Assembly (NCBI GenBank): GCA_019925105.1
Contig: JAHGAU010000041.1
Location: 62,001-126,000 of the forward strand
Source: Niebla homalea
Lineage: Eukaryota > Ascomycota > Lecanoromycetes > Lecanorales > Ramalinaceae
Reading direction: 5' to 3'
Length of the DNA: 64,000 bases
Part shown: positions 1 through 12,425 of the stretch, in pieces
Numbering within the stretch: the stretch's first letter is position 1
Layout of the letters: each line of letters begins with the position of its first letter
Notes under the pieces: model-generated
Database searches by the model: none
What the model saw: the letters and a program-made list of their open reading frames with translations, nothing else
Told to the model about the DNA's origin: nothing
Position numbers and translations under genes: made by a program

Positions 1-563
1 ACAAGATCGAAGCTTGGCTTCAAGACCCCCTCTTCAGCTCTCTTCGCAAGTGCTTTTTCGGTTGCCATTTCATCACCCGTTTCACCAGATCGTTTCGCCA
101 GACCTGCGTTGATGTTGAAGGCAAAGGTCTGGGTGACGGTAATGGTGTCTGTGGTTGTATATTCACACGGCGAGTCGGCTCGACAGCTCGAGAACTCTTT
201 GATAGGAACCTCTTGTCCATAGAACCAGGTATTCTTAACCTCGCAGTAGGCAGAACAATGGGTCTGGTCGACATTCTTCAGGGCGTCTTTGCAGGAGCCT
301 TTGTCGTCCATTTTGTTCTTGAATGGGCAGCCATCAGGAGCGCCGTTGAAATAGTCCTTATCAGGATTAGCCTGTAGCCAGCCTACGCAATGCGCAATTC
401 AACTTACGTGATTAGGAGTAGAGCCTCCCACAGGGTTAATGTTCGGACATGCGTTGTCCCCTCTTCGAAGTAGAGTATTCTTGTTCGAGTCAATGACTCT
501 GGGAGTCGTTGCTGCACATGAGGACGCCAGAGCTAGCGCAGTGAAAAGGGTTGAAGATAGCAT
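1..563 (-). CDS. Cys-rich secreted protein, 5' part (runs off window)
   Basis: The first ATG of a convincing signal peptide lies at 563 (MLSSTLFTALALASSCAA). Exon 1 (563-408) ends at a GTAAGT donor. The frame continues in exon 2 after either a 51-nt intron (acceptor AAG, exon 2 from 356) or a 36-nt intron (acceptor CAG, exon 2 from 371). The 51-nt choice fits fungal intron sizes better. The visible mature part has about seven cysteines (for example THCSAYCEVK and SSCRADSPCEY), then a TTTDTITVTQTF strand and two KR dipeptides. There is no stop before base 1, so the 3' end lies outside the window. This is a secreted, disulfide-bonded protein of unknown function; I do not recognise a named family. 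A start at 617 in the same frame is possible but would bury the signal peptide. Confidence 0.7.
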
Positions 564-677
564 ATTGGTTAAAGTGGTTGGATTGTGTCTTGAGATAGCT
601 GAGGGTGATGTGATCAAATTGTGCTTTGGAACAATTGAAGCTGATACTCAAGTCGGACTCATCGTTCATCATGGCTC

Positions 678-685
678 TTTATATA
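678..685 (-). promoter_or_regulatory. TATA-like box of the Cys-rich secreted protein
   Basis: The minus-strand sequence TATATAAA lies about 115 bp upstream of the ATG at 563, a normal distance for a fungal TATA element. Only sequence and position support it. Confidence 0.4.
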
Positions 686-3074
686 ATCTTGAGAAGATTT
701 GGCTGTCCTATCAAGCTGAGAATGTCCTTCACACGAAACCAATCTATCAACGCTTCGTGCGCTGCGCCCACCGCGCCATGTTGCATCGTGGGTAGAGAGA
801 TGATTTGGAAGATAGTAAGTATCATACGCTACTTCCCGCTTGGCTTCTTAGGTCGTGCTCGCGGTCGATAGGATTGGACGGTGCGTTTCATGACTCCACG
901 AAGTCGACACACAAATGCAACAGTCCCATATTCGTTGAGTAATAGATCCTCCAACGTCTGACTGGCTCCGCCTCCTGATGCCCCCAAAGGATCTGGGTGA
1001 AAAGACAAAACATTGGCAGCTGAAATTCGGAGCAAGTTTGAGATCTTATGATCTGTTTAGACATGCCAGCCCCGGGCGCAGTATGCTTCACATTTACACG
1101 AGCATCGATTGGGGCGCATATCGTGAAATTAAATGGCGCATAACAGTTAATCTGCAGGCGCTTCCCCATCGCGAATTGCCAAGCGGTCATTGCAAGGGGT
1201 GTGGCAGTGTGGCACGATGTATCTGCAGCTCACGCTACCAATCGTTGGATAGATGTTGGAACGACAGATGAAGATTGGGTAGTGCTAGTCAAGAGTATAC
1301 CAACTGTTGGGGGCGTTTTTGACGCCCCGTATGCTGCCGCATACAGCTGTGTAGAGGAAAGCTCTGCAAACCTTGATCGAGCAATCGAAACCGCCCCCTT
1401 GATCTTGACTGTCAGCGGCACGGCTATCCCCAATTTGGTCCTTCTTACGGAGTATGGCCCTGAATCGGAAACGGCACGCCAAGAGGTGTATGTATACCCA
1501 TAAGCGCTTTCGATTCATTGGATGTCTGTATATTCTCACGGCGCCTCATCCCCTTCGATGTCTGTAAGACAGTCTTTCCAACAACCTTTTTTATCTTTGA
1601 TGGGTTATGTTCGCATTGAGGCTGTGGTTTGAATTTCCGCCTTATGGCTACAGCGCTGACTCCTGTCATTGTTACCAGAATTGCGTCTTGTACATGTTGT
1701 TCAAACCATGTTTTTATGAGTCAATTCTTGCGCAGTTGCGTTTAATGCTGTGTGTTAAAGAACAGGTCCTTGAGGAACACATGCAAGGTTTGTAAGGAAC
1801 CGGGGTACAATGGCATTATCACCTCATCGCAAGCATAACACACCGTCGCGAACATAATCAAAGTGAAGATGGACCTTGCGGTGATATACGGATATTCTTT
1901 CCTGTCCAGCATGCTCGAAAATGTAGTTCAGATGGTCAGGTTTTCCCTTTAGATGGAGCCTCGAATGACCAATTCCCTAACATGCGCTCATTCAAGGGAA
2001 CATTCCCTCAAGTCACTGTGATACGGAATGGTAAATAGTAGATTGGTAAGAGACAAGAATACGTAACAATTAAGGAAAGGTGCAGGATGAGCCTTCCCTA
2101 CCTCTGAGGCGTTTCTCCCTGGTTGATAGTTTTAGGCATTGATTCGAATTCTGTGACAGGAACTTTCGCGGACCCAGACTAGTACAATAGATCGTAACGT
2201 AAAATGCGCTGCAAAAATAATCTGAAACAGACATGCGCTGTTGTTGTTAATTTCCACTTGCTGGCTCCTTTGTTGTATCGCGCACGCCATATTCTATGGG
2301 ATTAGTGGCAGCTATGGTGCTCGCTGTAAGAAGAGAGCCTATTTGTTGTCGATTGGGTCAGCGCGGTGGAAATCATTTCTGACAATCGTACCACTGGCAG
2401 TAACGCACGAACAAAACAGCCGTTTGACAGAATGAGACATTGCTGGAGGGATATGTCGACCGACCAAGCGCATATTTTAAGAACCATTGCATCGGGACTC
2501 AACGTGACCGTCGAACAAATCACCGCACCCATTGCCTGTGAGCGGGGTACGCCACCTGAGAATCACAAAAATTGGTCTTCAGGCAGCAAGGCGGGGACCG
2601 CTATAAATTGGACTGCGTCTTTCTGGTCATTCTGTTTGTGTATTTCCTCTTGTTATTTCAGATCGAGGTGAAAGACTACGAGTGTCAATGATCTTGGTGG
2701 GAGCCTTCTGTAAGGGCAATAACTTGGTATAACAAGTGGTGGCTGCGTTCTTATGGACTTCAAAGATGAAACCAAGTATCGGGGCTACAATATATGACTC
2801 CTTCAGGTGCTGTTATGCCAGCATACCCGTCTGTTGTGGATTCCGTATGGAAGTCGCGTGGATGCCACTATTGCTTGACTGTATTCCACGACTATCACGA
2901 CGACGTTGCGACTTGAGAACTTTGATCAACAATGTACTACAAACAAAAGTACCCTAAAGCATGTACGACCTGTCATCACGATCATCAAACGGGCCGGACC
3001 CTACTCTCCCACTCTTTCACTAAGGGGAAGTGTCTACTCGTTGATCAATTTCCTTGTCAAGCTCCTGCAATCGT
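686..3074. other. Intergenic stretch without a recognisable gene
   Basis: Only short overlapping open frames on both strands are present here, none with a recognisable domain, signal peptide or splice pattern. An open frame at 1144-1503 (+) reads in a protein-like way but has no ATG and no match I know; it could be a gene fragment. The stretch contains no obvious repeats. Confidence 0.4.
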
Positions 3075-5815
3075 CTAACCCCGTTCCCTTGCTGCAGCCA
3101 ACTTCGACTTCATGTCGCCCTCGTACTTTTTCTCCTTATCTAGTCTTGTGCCGTCCTTTAATGCACGCTCAGCTTCGTTGCCCTTAAACTCCTTCAGATA
3201 CTTCTTGAATACTTGCGACATCTCAATGACGTCCTTGATATGTGCACGTTTGAGTTTCACCTTTTGTAATGGTGGGACAGCAGTCTTAGCTTCATGTTCA
3301 GCAAGCGCAACTGCCGTCTGAATGGCTGTCGGAATCATCAGTTTAACTTATGGTGCGGTTCGGCTTCACTTACCATTACGAATCTCTCGCCCATTCCATT
3401 CCACCTCGATATCCTCAAAGATCTCCTTGACAAATTCTGAAGCTCTGGAATCAACGCTGAAGTCTTCCTGGTCGTCCATCAACTTTTCGACAAATTGTTC
3501 CCAGATTCTGTTCCTGGCCGTAGGGCTTAATGTTTCATATTTCACAACAAGATGTACACGGCTCATAATTGCATCATCAATTTGGCCGATGCGGTTTGTT
3601 GTGAGGAACAGGATACCCCGGTAGTATTCCATAGATCGAAGAAAAGCTAGAACATTCTAGAAGTCACATCCTCAAGTTCTGGGGTGTACATACCTGAGAC
3701 AAGACTATTCCTTTGCAAATCACCTGTACTGCGGATCTCCAGGTAGATGTCGGCTTCGTCGATCAACATCACGGCACCCCAAATTTCTGCAAGTGAGAAC
3801 CACGCCGACAGCGTAGACTCTATTTCCTTCTCGTTGGTTCCTGTCAATGTGGGGCCCTATCAGTCCTCTTCTCTAGACCTTCTGGGAACCAACTGACCTA
3901 TGTCGGCACATGTTAGAGCGAGCAGAGGGCGGTCTTAGATGCGATTAGTATTGTGTGGCGTCCAACTTGCGATCAGCTAAACTCACGCGTACTCTCTGCG
4001 ATGCACTCTGTTGTATACGTTTTTCCAACGCCCGGTGGTCCGTGGAGAAGGAATATCTGGCCCTCGCCCTTGCTCCCAATGAAATCCGCAGACCAGTTGC
4101 TGCTTTGGCCTCCCTGTTGTCCATCATCGAATCTATCTGTCAGAACTTTCACCATGTTCAGATGTTTATCATCCATCACAAGATTTTTGATTGCAGACTC
4201 GTTGGGAACAATACTTGAAACGCAATTGATATCCAGTAACTCTGTTTTTGAGATATCAGTCCGGGCGTCCACTCGCGTAGTTGGTTGCATTGTAATTACT
4301 AACCCCATTCCCGAGATTTCAGAACGAATCCCGGGATTTTTCGTGGAAAGAGAAGGAAATGATCTGCCGTCAGGAGTTCGTTTCGCTGCTTAGGGTCAAT
4401 CTCATCATAACTGGCCCATTTTGATTGCCTTCCATGACTTCGAATTGCGACGCAAGTATCACAGTAACAGAAGTCTACCGCGCCAGAGATCGAGTCGTCA
4501 TCAGTAAGACCCGTCATTGGCGGAGTATCTTCGGAGGTGCCATAGGACCAAAAGCTTGCCGGATCAAGGACCACCCTCCCCCTATGCTTTAAAGAGTCAG
4601 TCTTTACACGGTGATGCCTTCAACCAGGGCTCACATATCGCCTTTTCTTCCCTAGAGTATAGCCATCGTAATTAAACTGCTCATGACCTTTGCGCAAAAT
4701 GTCGAAGTAGTGTTCCCCTGCTCGCTCCAGGTTTTGACGTCTCGCAGTGTCTGATGCCTTGCTGATTGGGAACACCTTCAAACTTGTAATGTCCCTCTCA
4801 CCATTGAAGCTTCGAATGGTGATGTTCTTGGCACATCTACCGACTCGCCGACCTAATTTATGTTCAACGATATGAATGGTACAGCCTGGCTCGAGCCCTT
4901 ACCATCAAAATCAAGGTACCAAAGCTCGACGGCGTAGTAACTAAATTTGGTCGGTTTGTTTGGTCTGACTGACTTCACTACAAACGCTGCCAGTTCTCCA
5001 TCAACATCAGTGTATACCCTGGTACCAGGCTTGAGAAGCATCCAGAGCATCTCAAAGGTCGCTGCTGGTGTTTGTCGATTGTGGCGCCTCTCCTCCTCTT
5101 CTATCTGCTTCAGATACTTTGCATCCAGAAATGCCAACAGGACGTCAACGTGTTCTTCAGTCCTTCCGCCGGGACTCTCATGTGCAGCCCCACTCGCAAC
5201 CTTGGGGCCAGCTGGATGTCGCAATGCCTCTAATTCCTTACGATGATGTAAGAGAAAGTGATATGGCTCTGGTACAATGATTGTGCTTCCCGTCAACTGT
5301 TGTGATGGGTAATAATCCACATGAGCTCGAATGGCTTTGACGAGTGTAGATGATCTTATCTCCATTTCTGTCTCGTTGACCGATTTTATTTCGAAGCTCT
5401 TTCCTTTGAACCGTTTGTTCTTGATCGATGTTTCCGATTCATCTGCGGAAGTCTTTGTTGGGGAGTCTTCTTCTGGAGTCTTTTCATTACTCGGGTCCTT
5501 GGGATTTGAGCCTGCGTTTTGAGCGCTATCCTTGTTGTTGACGGTGGTCGTCATTGAAAGCTCCCGGATCGTGACGTAGGTAATTATGTCCAGGATCGAG
5601 CCTGTCTTCTCTTCCTCGTCGGCGCTTACCAATTTTGGCCATGGTTTAAAGCGTTCTTCCTCATCTATCCGCTCACCAGCCTCGTTTCTGTATTGGACTC
5701 TGTACTTGATGGCAGTGGAGATATTCTTGTTGTGGCTAGTTGTGTTCTCGGAGCGAGGGTCACCCTTGTTAGTCCCATTGGGGAGCTCCGTGGTAATTTC
5801 ATCATTCGCGGCCAT
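3075..5815 (-). CDS. AAA+ ATPase with N-terminal DUF7025-like domain
   Basis: Eight exons fit splice signals and family conservation: 5815-4903, 4852-4635, 4586-4304, 4241-3987, 3933-3898, 3840-3694, 3646-3374 and 3325-3075. The introns are 47-62 nt. Coding length is 2376 nt, giving 791 aa and an exact multiple of three. The N-terminal 300 residues (acidic low-complexity stretch, then a conserved block ending ELWYLDFDG) resemble the fungal DUF7025 region. The AAA domain has Walker A GPPGVGKT near residue 538, Walker B VMLIDEADIYLE near 590, sensor LTTNR near 628 and the family-typical NGREIRNAIQTA block. All ATPase motifs are intact, so the enzyme is probably active. This fungal family is widespread but its substrate is unknown; by analogy with other AAA proteins it would remodel a protein or complex. 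Exon 5 is only 36 nt. Confidence 0.9.
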
Positions 5816-6392
5816 CCTTGTATAACAGGACTTATCGTATCTGGGAAAGCTCTTTGCGACAAGAATTTTTGCGACAAGAATTGAAAGCCGTATTGTGGAC
5901 CTCCCGACCTTTATGAGGCCGTGGCTGCCCTGACGCTGGTTATCATGCGCTCCGGCAGGCTGACGGCACTAAGGAGCAATGATCAATGAGCGAGTCGGTG
6001 GTTATCGCCGTATGCCTCGCATGCTGACACCAACGAGACTCAAGCACCAATCAGCGACAGATTGTCCACTTGTACTAACATAGGGTTGCATTGCGGAACG
6101 AAAATATGGAAATGTTCATGCAGGCAGGGTAACGGCACAGGTCTTGCCGGAAGTCTGAGCGAATGAGAAGGCGAACCGAAGCACGCTCATGCAGGTTTGT
6201 TCCCACTGCGATAAGCAATTTCCCCGGTGTGCGGACTTTTCTCGCAGGTCTTTCCGTATTTAAGCATAGCCTTGCGCCTTGCAGACTGTTCACAGTGCCG
6301 ATACTTATGACTATAATCACGAGCCCGACAAGGAGTTCTGAACCATCTGCCTTGTTACTTCTTAACATGCCGAGACTCTGTAATTTGACAAT
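5816..6392. other. Divergent intergenic region
   Basis: This is the shared upstream region of the AAA ATPase (-) and the DUF7708-like gene (+). It contains a direct repeat of GCGACAAGAATT at about 5856-5882, immediately upstream of the ATPase start. No other element is recognised. Confidence 0.4.
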
Positions 6393-8580
6393 GTGAGTGA
6401 TTTCCAAGGACCGATTGCGCTGCCAGTATTCAGAGAATTCACAAAAATGTCCACTGAGTTCAAGGAAGACGATTCGCGCGATCAAGCATACCGCGTCGTT
6501 CGCCGCTTCAGCGAGCGAGTTGGGGATGAATTTCCTCAGAATACTCTGGCGCGAGCACTGACCATAAACGAACATTATGAGCAATGTCGTGACGAGGTTC
6601 TTGGAATCCACAGTCCTTCAAGCGAGAACCCGGCGGGCGATGGTTTAGAGCCGCTGTAAGTAGGCTACGCTTTGTGAGGATCATCCTAAGTTGCTGAATG
6701 ACCTCCTAGAAAATCTGCTGTTGATTTACTCGACCAAGAGATTGCTCGGACTACCCAAACCCAGGGAGAGCTACTTGAAAAGATGTCAAAAGATGATCAG
6801 GCAGCACTGAGCGGTGAGAATCTTGACTTCAATGGGGTATGTATGTTCCAAGCCTTTATCAGCAGGATCAAAATCCACCAATAGGGACTTACAGAGGGTT
6901 GGTTGTGCAGGTTCGGTATGCAATAGACATTTGGATCGAACGCTACGAAAAGAAGAAAGACGCCGAGTACTCAAGCGCCAAAGGCCATTTTCACAAGTTC
7001 TGCAGGACAATGGATGCATACTCCAATCTTCTCTCATTCATTCCAGATGATGACAAGTACTTGAAGCCCTTCTGCGGTGCATTGACTACAATCGTACAGG
7101 TACTGTTGTGGCTTTAGTCCCGACCTTAGACACATACCATACACTGACGTGGCTTGTTAACCAGGCGTCCGTCAACCGAGGAAAGATCGCGGAAGGCTTT
7201 GCTTCTGCACTCGCGGAGGTAGGTATCGAAATGGACTTTTCGAAGGACCTACTGGCAGCCTTGAAGTCCCAACGATCCATCGCTTCTGTTGACAAGCTGA
7301 TGTCCATCGTCGCACAACTCTGCACTCAGATATTTCGTTTGCTGCAGAAATATCTGCGATGGTGTCAGTCAAGTTGGAAGCGATTCAAAAGCTCGGTTGA
7401 CAAGACGTACTACGACAAGAACATACAAGGCCCATTGACTGAGATGCGGAGATTCTCTGGCTATCTTAAGTGCGAGGCAGAAGTACAGCAATTGAAAGTA
7501 GGACTTCACACGGAAGGCCTCGCACAAAGTGGAGTGAATATATCGCAGATAATACTTCAGAAAGTTGCCGAGACTCTCGATGTTACCAAGGATTACGCGA
7601 AGAGAAGAAACGAGATGAATAGGTTTGAAGATTTGAATAAAAGTGAACTCCATTCATTGCTCGGGCAGGTTGCCGCATTCATACCTGTAGGGCGATCTGG
7701 ACAGCATATGCTCATGACGGCCTCGACACAGACAGCTCACGAGCGACAGCTGGGCCATGTTGATGCCGCTTATCTTGGCTTACATGCACCAGGAGCGAAT
7801 GACATTGTCAAACAGACCAGATCCGAGTCAACCAAGGAGAACTATGCATTCGCAGACGTGGAACCCCATACCCGGATGTTGAATGTTGTCCAAAATGGGT
7901 ACTCGAGCAGAGACGTTCGAACGCCAGAGAGAACACCCAAGTGTGTTTTCAACCCTCTCCAAGACTGGCTGTCAGCGTCAGGTAGTCGTACATTGTGGCT
8001 CTATGGACCTCCAAATGCTCGCATCCCAAGCGAAATCTCTTCAACTTCCGCCTATGTGGTCTCGATGATGGAAAGCATGAAGGTGCCGATCGTAGCTCAT
8101 CGATGTCAGCCGCAAGAATCGGAGACTGTTGCGCTTATATCTATGGTCTATTCCATGATTCTCCAGCTAGTCTGGCTTCTACCTGACAAGTTCTCTTCGG
8201 ACAAAAGGTTCGATGAAAGCCGGTTCATGGTACTTGATGGCAGTATCAACAATCTTGACAGTGCCATGATTCTCTTGGAAGATCTTTTGGCGCAGGCTCC
8301 ACAATTACTGGTGTGTGTCCTGGACGGCATCCAGATGATAGGAGATGGCAACGACAATGAACATGGGACGGGCAGGCTTCTGGACTTGTTCCTCGAGGTG
8401 TTGAAAGAGAGCAAGGATGCTAAGCTCTTGAAAATCCTGTTGACTACGGATGGGTTCTGTCATCGTCTGGACCACAGATTAGAGACTGACGAGAAGGTCG
8501 ACGCTATGCGAGCTCGGGAAGGCTTTTCAACGAAGGGTCATACGGGCAAAGTACCGCTAGCACATCTGACGGCAGAGTAA
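6393..8580 (+). CDS. NLR-like protein: DUF7708-like helical domain plus degenerate NTPase
   Basis: Four exons: 6393-6655, 6710-6836, 6911-7099 and 7165-8580. Coding length is 1995 nt, giving 664 aa. An internal ATG at 6447 (MSTEFKEDDSRDQAYRVV) is an equally good start and gives 646 aa. The N-terminal half is helical and matches the pattern of the fungal DUF7708 domain often found ahead of NACHT-type NTPases. Near residue 471 is LWLYGPPNARIP, placed like a Walker A but lacking the GK[ST] residues. Near residue 573 is LLVCVLDGIQMIGDG, which resembles a Walker B. ILLTTDGF follows. The protein stops soon after, with no ankyrin, WD40 or other sensor repeats. It probably belongs to the fungal STAND/NLR-like group associated with non-self recognition, but nucleotide hydrolysis looks unlikely. 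Function is inferred from family only. Confidence 0.75.
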
Positions 8581-9612
8581 GGCTCAGCCTTGAAAGCAGG
8601 CCGCCGGCGGCGTCGACTTCGAGGACTACGACCCAGAAGCACGACATGGAGCCGGGGTTTCACTTTTAAGCCGAATGCTTACAAGATAATTGAGGAACGA
8701 GCAGACTTTACCTCCAAAACCAATTTATCCGGGTAGATTCTGGAGTCAAAATTGCTTCTTCAGGTAAAACGTGGAGTCGATGTAGCTTCATACTGTACAC
8801 TTACTCGCGTATGGCATAAGGGCGAGGCAGCTGTCGGGAAGGATGGCTATTGATCTCCCAGGACGTAACTGATTCATTTGGCATGGAATCTGTCGTACAA
8901 GTCGCGGCGCGTGACGATACCAACCAAAGCCATGCACAGACTCGCACATTCCAACTTCAACGAAATTTGAGCGGGTCCCAGTGATGAAATCCACTCCGAT
9001 TGGCGCCAGACTTCGCGTTCAGTCGGAGATACGTGTTGTCACTAAGAGAAATAAACTTCAGCAGCTTGAGCAGCTAGCCTCGCTAGCGTGTCACCAGTAT
9101 GGATTAGTCATCCTTACGTCATAATAGAAGTCTTGTCATTTGTCTTGTTTATCCTCGTTCCACTTCATCTCTCTAGATCAAAATTGAGAATGATCTGAGA
9201 CTCGGTAGGATCAGGTTCAAAGAAATTAACTTATGCGATCTCTCTCGGTAAGACAATCGCCTAAATAAGAGGCGCCACTCTCAGTCCGCCAAAAAGTAGC
9301 CCTGCGACCCCCACGAGCGTCGACACCGGTTTCTGCAGCCGCTTGCCAGGATCGGCAGAGTCGTGGGTCATGCTGAGATGAAGATGAGACTCTTCGCGCC
9401 AGCATGGACGAAGCCAGGATCTTGATCCTGATCCCAGGGTTGATGAATTTCGATAGTCGAAGTGCGAGAGGTGTCGTGTAATTCGCCATGTCTCACGACC
9501 TCATCACATCATGTGTCATCTTACGACGGAAAGCGCATTACGTCAGTATTTAATTCCACACAATGGGTCGTCTTCGAAGTTTTGCAATCCTGCAGCTGTG
9601 CCCGTGCAGACT
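8581..9612. other. Intergenic stretch
   Basis: No gene is recognised. A minus-strand open frame at 9226-9489 has no domain and no coding look. The start of the next gene was set at 9613, where a signal peptide begins. Confidence 0.4.
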
Positions 9613-10311
9613 ATGTCGACAGCAACCAGTACGTCCTGGTTTGCTGCGGCACTCTTCTTCGTCCTCAGTCTTCACCGTGGGGTCTCGATCGCGTATCCAG
9701 CCGCCCTTCAGCTCCATCAGACCATCAACTCTACATCATCATCTTGGAACACGACGAACGAGGTTCCGCCTTACTGTCGTTACGAGCGCGACTGGTATGA
9801 TCCTCCGGGAAATGGCCTGGACATCACGGACTGCATGGACGCAATCCAGCTTCTCATCGACGAAGATGTTGCCAATTACGGCGCACGGCCCTTTGGATGG
9901 AGTTACCCAAAATGGTCCAGTGTCGACACCCCGCTTACAAGAGCCAATCCCAGGCACTACATCTCCGGCAACTGTGTTCTCTCTATCTGGATGCGTTCGT
10001 TGGGCAAAGAAGTAGACGAGGAGATTTGGAACGCAGATCCGCGTGGCTCGGGCGGACTCGTCAATGACAATGCGGACTTCCAGAGTCTAGCGAGGCGGGC
10101 ATACAAGATCTTCGATGAGTGTGTTCTCGCTAGCGGGAAGAGCCAGACTGCCAGGGGCACGGCAGGATGGCTGCCCAGTGGAGCTGGGAACAGCATGGTG
10201 GTTAGTCTGTGGGGAAGAGAGGGAGTCTTAGATAGCTGGCTGGATGGAAAGGGAATCGAGGCGCATCTGCAGCTGCCAGTGGCAAGTGAGTCGAGTGTAT
10301 CAACCACATGA
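9613..10311 (+). CDS. Small secreted 4-Cys protein (pair A, copy 1)
   Basis: Single-exon gene of 232 aa. ATG 9613 was chosen over the upstream in-frame ATG 9511 because it starts a signal peptide (MSTATSTSWFAAALFFVL). The mature protein has four main cysteines in the blocks YCRYERDW, DCMDAIQLL, ISGNCVLSIWMR and DECVLAS, followed by a C-terminal GTAGWLPSGAGNS..VVSLWG block. The same RYISG-[SN]-C, GT-x-GW and V-x-[LV]-WG pattern occurs in the minus-strand gene at 52628-53551. The Cys order also matches the genes at 11358 and 30358. It is most likely an extracellular disulfide-bonded protein. I do not know a named family for it, and no catalytic motif is visible. Confidence 0.75.
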   Translation: MSTATSTSWFAAALFFVLSLHRGVSIAYPAALQLHQTINSTSSSWNTTNEVPPYCRYERDWYDPPGNGLDITDCMDAIQLLIDEDVANYGARPFGWSYPKWSSVDTPLTRANPRHYISGNCVLSIWMRSLGKEVDEEIWNADPRGSGGLVNDNADFQSLARRAYKIFDECVLASGKSQTARGTAGWLPSGAGNSMVVSLWGREGVLDSWLDGKGIEAHLQLPVASESSVSTT

Positions 10312-11357
10312 CAGAGAGAAGGGGAATATGCAGAGCAACCTGAAAGATGCCTGTGAGCAACGGTGTCGATACTTTCTTCTCCAATTGACCGTGATGTTTG
10401 GAGACGTTAGGAATTCAGAGACCATACCTTGGATGCCCATCATCTTCACGTCGGAAACCCTGACCTGGTTGAAAAAAGACCGGCCGTGTTGGCTGCTCAA
10501 TTAAGCTTGTTCGCGAATGAAGATGACAACATAGAACCTGCGCCTCCTAGCTGACCTGTACAGCAATGGCCGTACTATTTGAATTTGCCACGTCACCATC
10601 GATAGTTGAGGTGCTCTTACCGAACGAATTTCTCCGCCTCAGAGGTCCTCTATTCCAGTTTCACACGCGAGACTCAGGCCAAAGCATCAGTGCTTCGATA
10701 TAAGGACAGTGCGGTCTGAGAGACTCTCCTATCTCAAGAATTGGCATCTCTCCAATGCACGAGCTCCATGCGTGCACAATCTTCATCACCATTGCCGAGG
10801 GTTGATCACTTCACGGCTGGGACAGCAGGTCTTCGGGTAACCTGAATAATCGGGACATTTTCCCTGCAGAAAATTTGCAGAGTGATTACGATTGATCACT
10901 CACTGAATACTAAATAGTATCCCCTCTCTGCTATCCCAACACCTGTGTCACTTCCCGGAGACAATTGCGAGCCTCGAAGACTTCTGTTTCTTGAGAAATT
11001 CATACCACAAATCGCAAAGGTCCCTTGGCAATATGAACAACATCTTGGTATTAAAGTAGTCCAGAAATTTGAGGCGCCGGCGGAGCCTCAGCTTTTTGGA
11101 TTAAGTAGCCCCACTGCCCCAGACCTCTCCCCGCGACAATGCATACGCAATGTTTCACCTAATTTTTGGCCCCTGAGAATCATGCGGCCCTTGAATCTTG
11201 ACTCGGTTGAGAGGCCAGGTTTCATTGCTGGACCCTTTATTAATGACATGTCTCTTGGAAACCAAGTTAAGTCATAAAGCAACAAAAGCAATACCATCTC
11301 CAGATTCTCAAATACCTGATTACAAACAGTGCCCCTCCTGCGACAAGGGAAGCAGCC
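10312..11357. other. Intergenic stretch
   Basis: The only sizeable open frame (10945-11277, +) has no in-frame ATG start, no signal peptide and no recognised domain. I treat the region as non-coding. It includes the promoter of the secreted protein at 11358. Confidence 0.4.
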
Positions 11358-12026
11358 ATGAGGGTCAGCCTCATTAGATATTTGACGCTTCCCTCATCAC
11401 CCTTTATTTTCGCCGCCATCATCCCAGCCAACCCTTCCCTTGCCCCCCAATCATCTCCACTGGCAACCGTACCCCCAACGCCCTTCTGCATCCATTCACA
11501 TCCCGCTTGCGTCCGGCCCACCGAAGCCGACTGCAATCGAATGTTACAAGCGGTTCGAGCCAACCCTGAATACGCCCGCAGACTCCGCGAGTTTGTACCC
11601 AGGCTACCCGAGTCAGAAGCCGAATATCAAGTTCCTGCCACATTCGTCGGCGGAACCTGCCGCATCACTATTTCGCTGGTTGCTGGTCAAAGTCTGGAGT
11701 GGTCATCCTTGGCGGAGGTCGCCCTGGTCGCGCAGCCAGTGATCACAGGTTGCCTGAGCGCATCGACACCTCAGTATGGTGGCGGCTACAGTGTTGCCGG
11801 CCTGGCGGATGCATTGGGGATCCTCGTTCATGGAAGCACCAATAGTGATTCCCAGGGAGGATCAGCGAACCATACTGGCACTCAGTTGACGGGGAGAAAT
11901 GTGAATCAGCCGGCGTGGTGCCACACGGTCGCTGAAGGTCGTATCCTCCAAGTCCGGGGGCTGAGGCAGGCGCTATTGAGTACTGGTAGTGTTGCATCCA
12001 TGGAGCAGCCCGACTTGGCGAAATAA
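11358..12026 (+). CDS. Small secreted 4-Cys protein (pair B, copy 1)
   Basis: Single-exon gene of 222 aa with ATG at 11358 and a hydrophobic leader. The conserved core has CVRPTEADC, then VGGTCRITISL, SLEWSSLAEVA, TGCLSASTPQYGGGYSV and AGLADALGILVHG. The gene at 30358 repeats this core closely (CRITLSL, SLEWSSFAEIA, VAGLAGGLGLLVHG), so the two are clear paralogues. After residue 165 the sequence is low in order and poorly conserved. It is a predicted extracellular protein without a recognisable catalytic motif. I cannot name the family; the same Cys layout recurs in four genes in this window. Confidence 0.75.
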   Translation: MRVSLIRYLTLPSSPFIFAAIIPANPSLAPQSSPLATVPPTPFCIHSHPACVRPTEADCNRMLQAVRANPEYARRLREFVPRLPESEAEYQVPATFVGGTCRITISLVAGQSLEWSSLAEVALVAQPVITGCLSASTPQYGGGYSVAGLADALGILVHGSTNSDSQGGSANHTGTQLTGRNVNQPAWCHTVAEGRILQVRGLRQALLSTGSVASMEQPDLAK

Positions 12027-12425
12027 AGTAGGCGGCAGGTTTGCACTGGCTTGTTAGATCCGTGGGCTTTCTAGGACCCTGCGCCATATCCAATCACAAA
12101 GTATGAGGTTTAGGTGGACAAATAGTGGAACTCTCGCGAACAAGCCCATCTTAATAAACTCAGTTACTTGGAGAAGCCGGAGGCGCCGTGGCTTCTGGGT
12201 TTCGGTGGCCATGTTTCATGTACATTGGAGCAATGTACGACGATGAAAGGTTCCTGCCGTATATGCCATTATCACTAGCCGCAGCATCAACGTGAACAAT
12301 TCCTCACGAAGCTCAATTACAAAAGAGGCGACTGGTGGCTCAGCCGCCCACAGGCCACATAAAAAAGCACGCATCATCACATCACCCTTTTGTTACGCTC
12401 GTCACTGCCGGAGACGTGTCTTGCA

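Noticed and set aside
10945..11277. 110-codon plus-strand open frame
   Set aside because: Starts with GTG only, with no in-frame ATG at a usable place, no signal peptide and no known domain.
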